Of a stretch of 64,000 nucleotides of DNA, positions 61,881 through 64,000 are shown piece after piece. The notes beneath the pieces are model-generated. The model was not told where the DNA came from and made no database searches. It saw only the letters and a program-made list of their open reading frames with translations. The stretch comes from Arthrobacter sp. NIO-1057 (GTDB lineage: Bacteria > Actinomycetota > Actinomycetes > Actinomycetales > Micrococcaceae): positions 62,001 to 126,000 of the forward strand of contig NZ_FMAT01000005.1 of the NCBI RefSeq assembly GCF_900094805.1. Reading direction: 5' to 3'. The position numbers were made by a program, and so were the translations under genes. The stretch's first letter is position 1; each line of letters starts with the position of its first letter.

Positions 61881-62660
61881 CTACTGCGCGCTCCAACCGC
61901 CGTCCATCGTGTAGGACGCACCGGTGACCATGCCAGCCGATGAAGAGCTCAGCCAGCGGGCAAGGGAAGCAACTTCTTCGGGTTCGATTAGCCGCTTGAT
62001 CGCTGCTTCGGTGAGCATGATTTTTTCAACCACCTCGGATTCTGGGATCTGATGCAGTTTGGCTTGATCCGCAATCTGCTGTTCTACCAACGCCGTACGA
62101 ACATAGCCCGGATTGATGCAGTTGCTCGTGATCCCATAGTCGGCGCCCTCAAGTGCGGTGACTTTAGACAGCCCTTCGAGACCGTGCTTGGCCGAAACAT
62201 AGGCACTCTTAAAGGCACTAGCACGCAGTCCGTGGACCGAAGAGATGTTGATGATCCGCCCAAAACTGCGTTCGCGCATGCCGGGCAGCGCGGCACGGAT
62301 AAGTAAAAATGGTGCTTCGAGCATGAGCCGGTGAATCAACCGCCACGCTTCAGGATCAAATTCGTGAATGGCTGCCACACGCTGAATACCTGCGTTGTTG
62401 ATCAGGATATCGGTATCAATACTTTCTCGTTCCAACGCTTGGGTATCTGAGAGGTCCACCGCCCACGCCTTACCGCCCAAAGCATCCGCTGCTTCCTGGG
62501 CGGCTTGTTCGTTATAGTCAGCAATCGTGACGGTGACTCCTGCTTGAGCCAGAGCTTGAGCACAGGCGAAACCAATTCCGCTAGCACCACCAGTGACCAC
62601 TGCGCGTCGGCCTTGCAACCCGTCAATGTTGCTTGCTGCGGATTGAGATTGTTCAGTCAT
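61881..62660 (-). CDS. 3-hydroxybutyrate dehydrogenase (short-chain dehydrogenase)
   Basis: A 259-residue SDR with TGGASGIG, NNAG, catalytic SSVHG...YVSAKHG and a GYVRTALVEQQIADQAK loop, typical of D-3-hydroxybutyrate dehydrogenase. It interconverts 3-hydroxybutyrate and acetoacetate with NAD. ATG 62660 is chosen; upstream in-frame codons (to 62726) do not fit the family start. GAAGGGA is 12 bases before the ATG. It stands alone. Confidence 0.88.
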   Translation of the reverse strand: MTEQSQSAASNIDGLQGRRAVVTGGASGIGFACAQALAQAGVTVTIADYNEQAAQEAADALGGKAWAVDLSDTQALERESIDTDILINNAGIQRVAAIHEFDPEAWRLIHRLMLEAPFLLIRAALPGMRERSFGRIINISSVHGLRASAFKSAYVSAKHGLEGLSKVTALEGADYGITSNCINPGYVRTALVEQQIADQAKLHQIPESEVVEKIMLTEAAIKRLIEPEEVASLARWLSSSSAGMVTGASYTMDGGWSAQ

Positions 62661-62934
62661 CTTCGGCGATATCCCTTCGTGCGCACCATGGTGGCAAACA
62701 CCCTCTTCTGGGATGCTCTCTGCCAAGTTATGGCTAATTCACAGCTAGGGTCAACGATTTCCCGCTGTGCAGTTTCCGCAGGTCAATGTGCGTTCATGCA
62801 CAGTAGGACGGGTATATGGCCCGTCTTGAGTGCAAATATTCATAGGCTCTAGCTAAATATGGCAGGGAATGATCAAAGCTTGGATTGGGATTATCAAAAT
62901 ACAAACACACTACTAATCCTCGTAAAGGTCCACC

Positions 62935-63297
62935 ATGAACCCCCTGCACCTACATCGCCGGAAATCCAGAAGGATCACCGCCGCTGTCGCCGCCTCCAGC
63001 GTCGCGGTCGTCGGTCTTGGGGTCGCCGCGACTGCGCTACAAGATGAGCAAAGCACTGCGTCCGAGACGGTAGTTTCGACCACCCAAGAAAGCGGCACCG
63101 AGAGCTCAATCTCTTCATCTCAAGACACCCAAAGCCAAGAAGTCGAATCCGATTCAACCACCGGATCAGATTCGAGCACGGACTCGGACTCAACAACCGA
63201 CTCTTCGAGTCAGTCCAGCGATTCCAGTACCCAAAGTGACTCCGGTGTCTCCCAAGGATCAGGTGGTTCAGTCAGTGGAAGGTCTTCAGGTTCATAA
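62935..63297 (+). CDS. Small membrane-anchored Ser/Thr/Asp-rich protein
   Basis: A 120-residue protein. After a basic start (MNPLHLHRRKSRR) comes one hydrophobic segment (ITAAVAASSVAVVGLGVAATAL, in two parts), a signal or anchor; residues 38-120 are low-complexity, about 60 percent Ser/Thr with Asp, Gln and Gly and no Cys. The codons vary, so this is not a simple DNA repeat. AAAGG lies before the ATG. Two bases after its stop begins apbE, so they are surely one operon. I know no family; an extracytoplasmic disordered tail is all that can be said. Confidence 0.72.
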   Translation: MNPLHLHRRKSRRITAAVAASSVAVVGLGVAATALQDEQSTASETVVSTTQESGTESSISSSQDTQSQEVESDSTTGSDSSTDSDSTTDSSSQSSDSSTQSDSGVSQGSGGSVSGRSSGS

Positions 63298-63299
63298 TC

Positions 63300-64000
63300 A
63301 TGAGCGCACAAACTACATGGAAAATTTGGGGCCTGCAGGCCGAGCTAACGGTGGAAGATGATTCCGCCCTACCCGTTGCCAAAGCACTGGTTGACTCGGT
63401 CCTCAACAAGGTTGAACTGGCCAGCAGCAGGTTCCGCCCCGATTCAGAACTTATGCAACTAGCACGCTCAGGTGCGCAGAATACCCATGTCTCCCCCACC
63501 CTCGCTGCACTCATCGACGGTGCCTTGCAAGCTGCAAGGAACAGTGACGGGGACATTGATCCGTTGCTCGGCACCGATCTTGTTGAGTTGGGCTATGACC
63601 GGGATATTGACCTGCTTCCGCAGACCACCATCAAGGACGTAAGCATCACCCAACGCGTGCTGCGCCCAATCCTCTGGCCCCAAATTGAATTGCACGGAAC
63701 GCAGCTGACCCTGCCTGCTGGCACCTTTCTCGACTTGGGAGCCACTGCTAAAGCCATGGCTGCCGACTGGTGTGCCGCCGAAGTGGCAGAAGAATTGGAC
63801 ACCGCTGTGCTGGTGAGCCTCGGCGGGGACATTGCCACCGCAGGAACAGCTCAGCAGCCTTGGCAGATCCTAGTTCAAGATACCGATGATGCCCCATCAC
63901 AGCAGATCTCTTTGCACTCCGGATTTTCGCTGGCCACCTCCAGCACCCAAAAGCGTCGTTGGAGCCACCGCGGATTGCAGATGCACCATATTCTTGACCC
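63300..64000 (+). CDS. apbE: FAD:protein FMN transferase ApbE (5' part)
   Basis: The first 233 codons are in the window and the frame runs off the right edge. ApbE transfers FMN from FAD to a Thr or Ser of exported target proteins. Motifs: RFRPDSELMQLA (around residue 45), DLGATAKAMAAD, VSLGGDIATAG, then SLATSSTQKRRW and HHILDP. No export signal precedes the fold, so it may act in the cytoplasm. The upstream small Ser/Thr-rich gene is two bases away. FMN-binding targets may lie beyond the window. Confidence 0.92.
   Translation, partial: MSAQTTWKIWGLQAELTVEDDSALPVAKALVDSVLNKVELASSRFRPDSELMQLARSGAQNTHVSPTLAALIDGALQAARNSDGDIDPLLGTDLVELGYDRDIDLLPQTTIKDVSITQRVLRPILWPQIELHGTQLTLPAGTFLDLGATAKAMAADWCAAEVAEELDTAVLVSLGGDIATAGTAQQPWQILVQDTDDAPSQQISLHSGFSLATSSTQKRRWSHRGLQMHHILD

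Noticed and set aside
61869-61885. AGTAGAAG-C-CTTCTACT palindrome between the YeiH-like and 3-hydroxybutyrate dehydrogenase genes
   Set aside because: One-base centre and no T run; too weak to call a terminator or operator with confidence.
63100-63290. Simple DNA repeat or CRISPR-like array in the Ser-rich gene
   Set aside because: The repeated amino acids use varied codons and there is no regular repeat-spacer unit.

Overview
The window looks like a chromosomal stretch of a high-GC Gram-positive actinobacterium, most likely a Micrococcaceae member close to Arthrobacter or Glutamicibacter (inference). The signs are actinobacterial lipoproteins, frequent GTG and TTG starts, short leaders or leaderless starts, and the gene content: Zur-controlled zinc genes with a cysteine-free bL36, LutABC/LldEFG lactate oxidation, and a quinate/shikimate cluster. 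Base composition is moderate for the group. I see no rRNA, tRNA, CRISPR array, phage or intact insertion sequence.

Region 1 (1-16.9 kb) is a sugar-acid catabolism block. It holds the tail of a talarate/galactarate-type dehydratase, a GntR/FadR regulator, a GntP gluconate permease, a TctCBA tripartite transporter operon with a universal stress protein, and a divergent LysR regulator. These are followed by kdgD, an alpha-ketoglutarate semialdehyde dehydrogenase and gudD, which together take D-glucarate to 2-oxoglutarate. Two tandem AEC permeases come next, then a second LysR gene facing a gudD paralogue that overlaps a D-2-hydroxyacid dehydrogenase. Three of the operons share an almost identical promoter element (CTTGGACA, two bases, [CT]ATCA), which suggests one regulon.

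Region 2 (17-25.7 kb) has a MarR regulator, a large SNF2 helicase, an OsmC protein, the idnO-idnD pair for L-idonate/5-ketogluconate, and a decayed MFS/GH3 beta-glucosidase locus. The TetR gene beside that wreck is intact and a perfect palindromic operator survives.

Region 3 (25.7-31.2 kb) is a complete L-lactate module: an LldR-type regulator, lactate permease and lldEFG. Three perfect TGGTCNGACCA operators lie in the divergent promoter region.

Region 4 (31.2-45.8 kb) is mainly metal and osmolyte transport. A zinc importer (aztB, two AztD-like lipoproteins, aztC) diverges from its ATPase and an MFS gene around a Zur box. A second Zur box precedes a CobW-like gene without a P-loop, coupled to a TTG-initiated C-minus bL36. 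Between them are a LysE exporter, a small membrane protein, YceI, a four-gene OpuC-type glycine betaine/choline importer and an FAH-family hydrolase.

Region 5 (45.9-64 kb) carries an alanine/glycine symporter, a CitE-like lyase, a CycA-like permease, two DUF4262-type proteins, malic enzyme, an orphan excisionase-like DNA-binding protein and a PLP aminotransferase. After these come the quinate/shikimate cluster (IclR, QuiC-like dehydratase, QsuD-like dehydrogenase, divergent ShiA-like transporter), a LysR/YeiH pair, 3-hydroxybutyrate dehydrogenase, a Ser/Asp-rich anchored protein and the start of apbE. Taken together the window describes a soil- or surface-adapted heterotroph tuned to organic acids and sugar acids.
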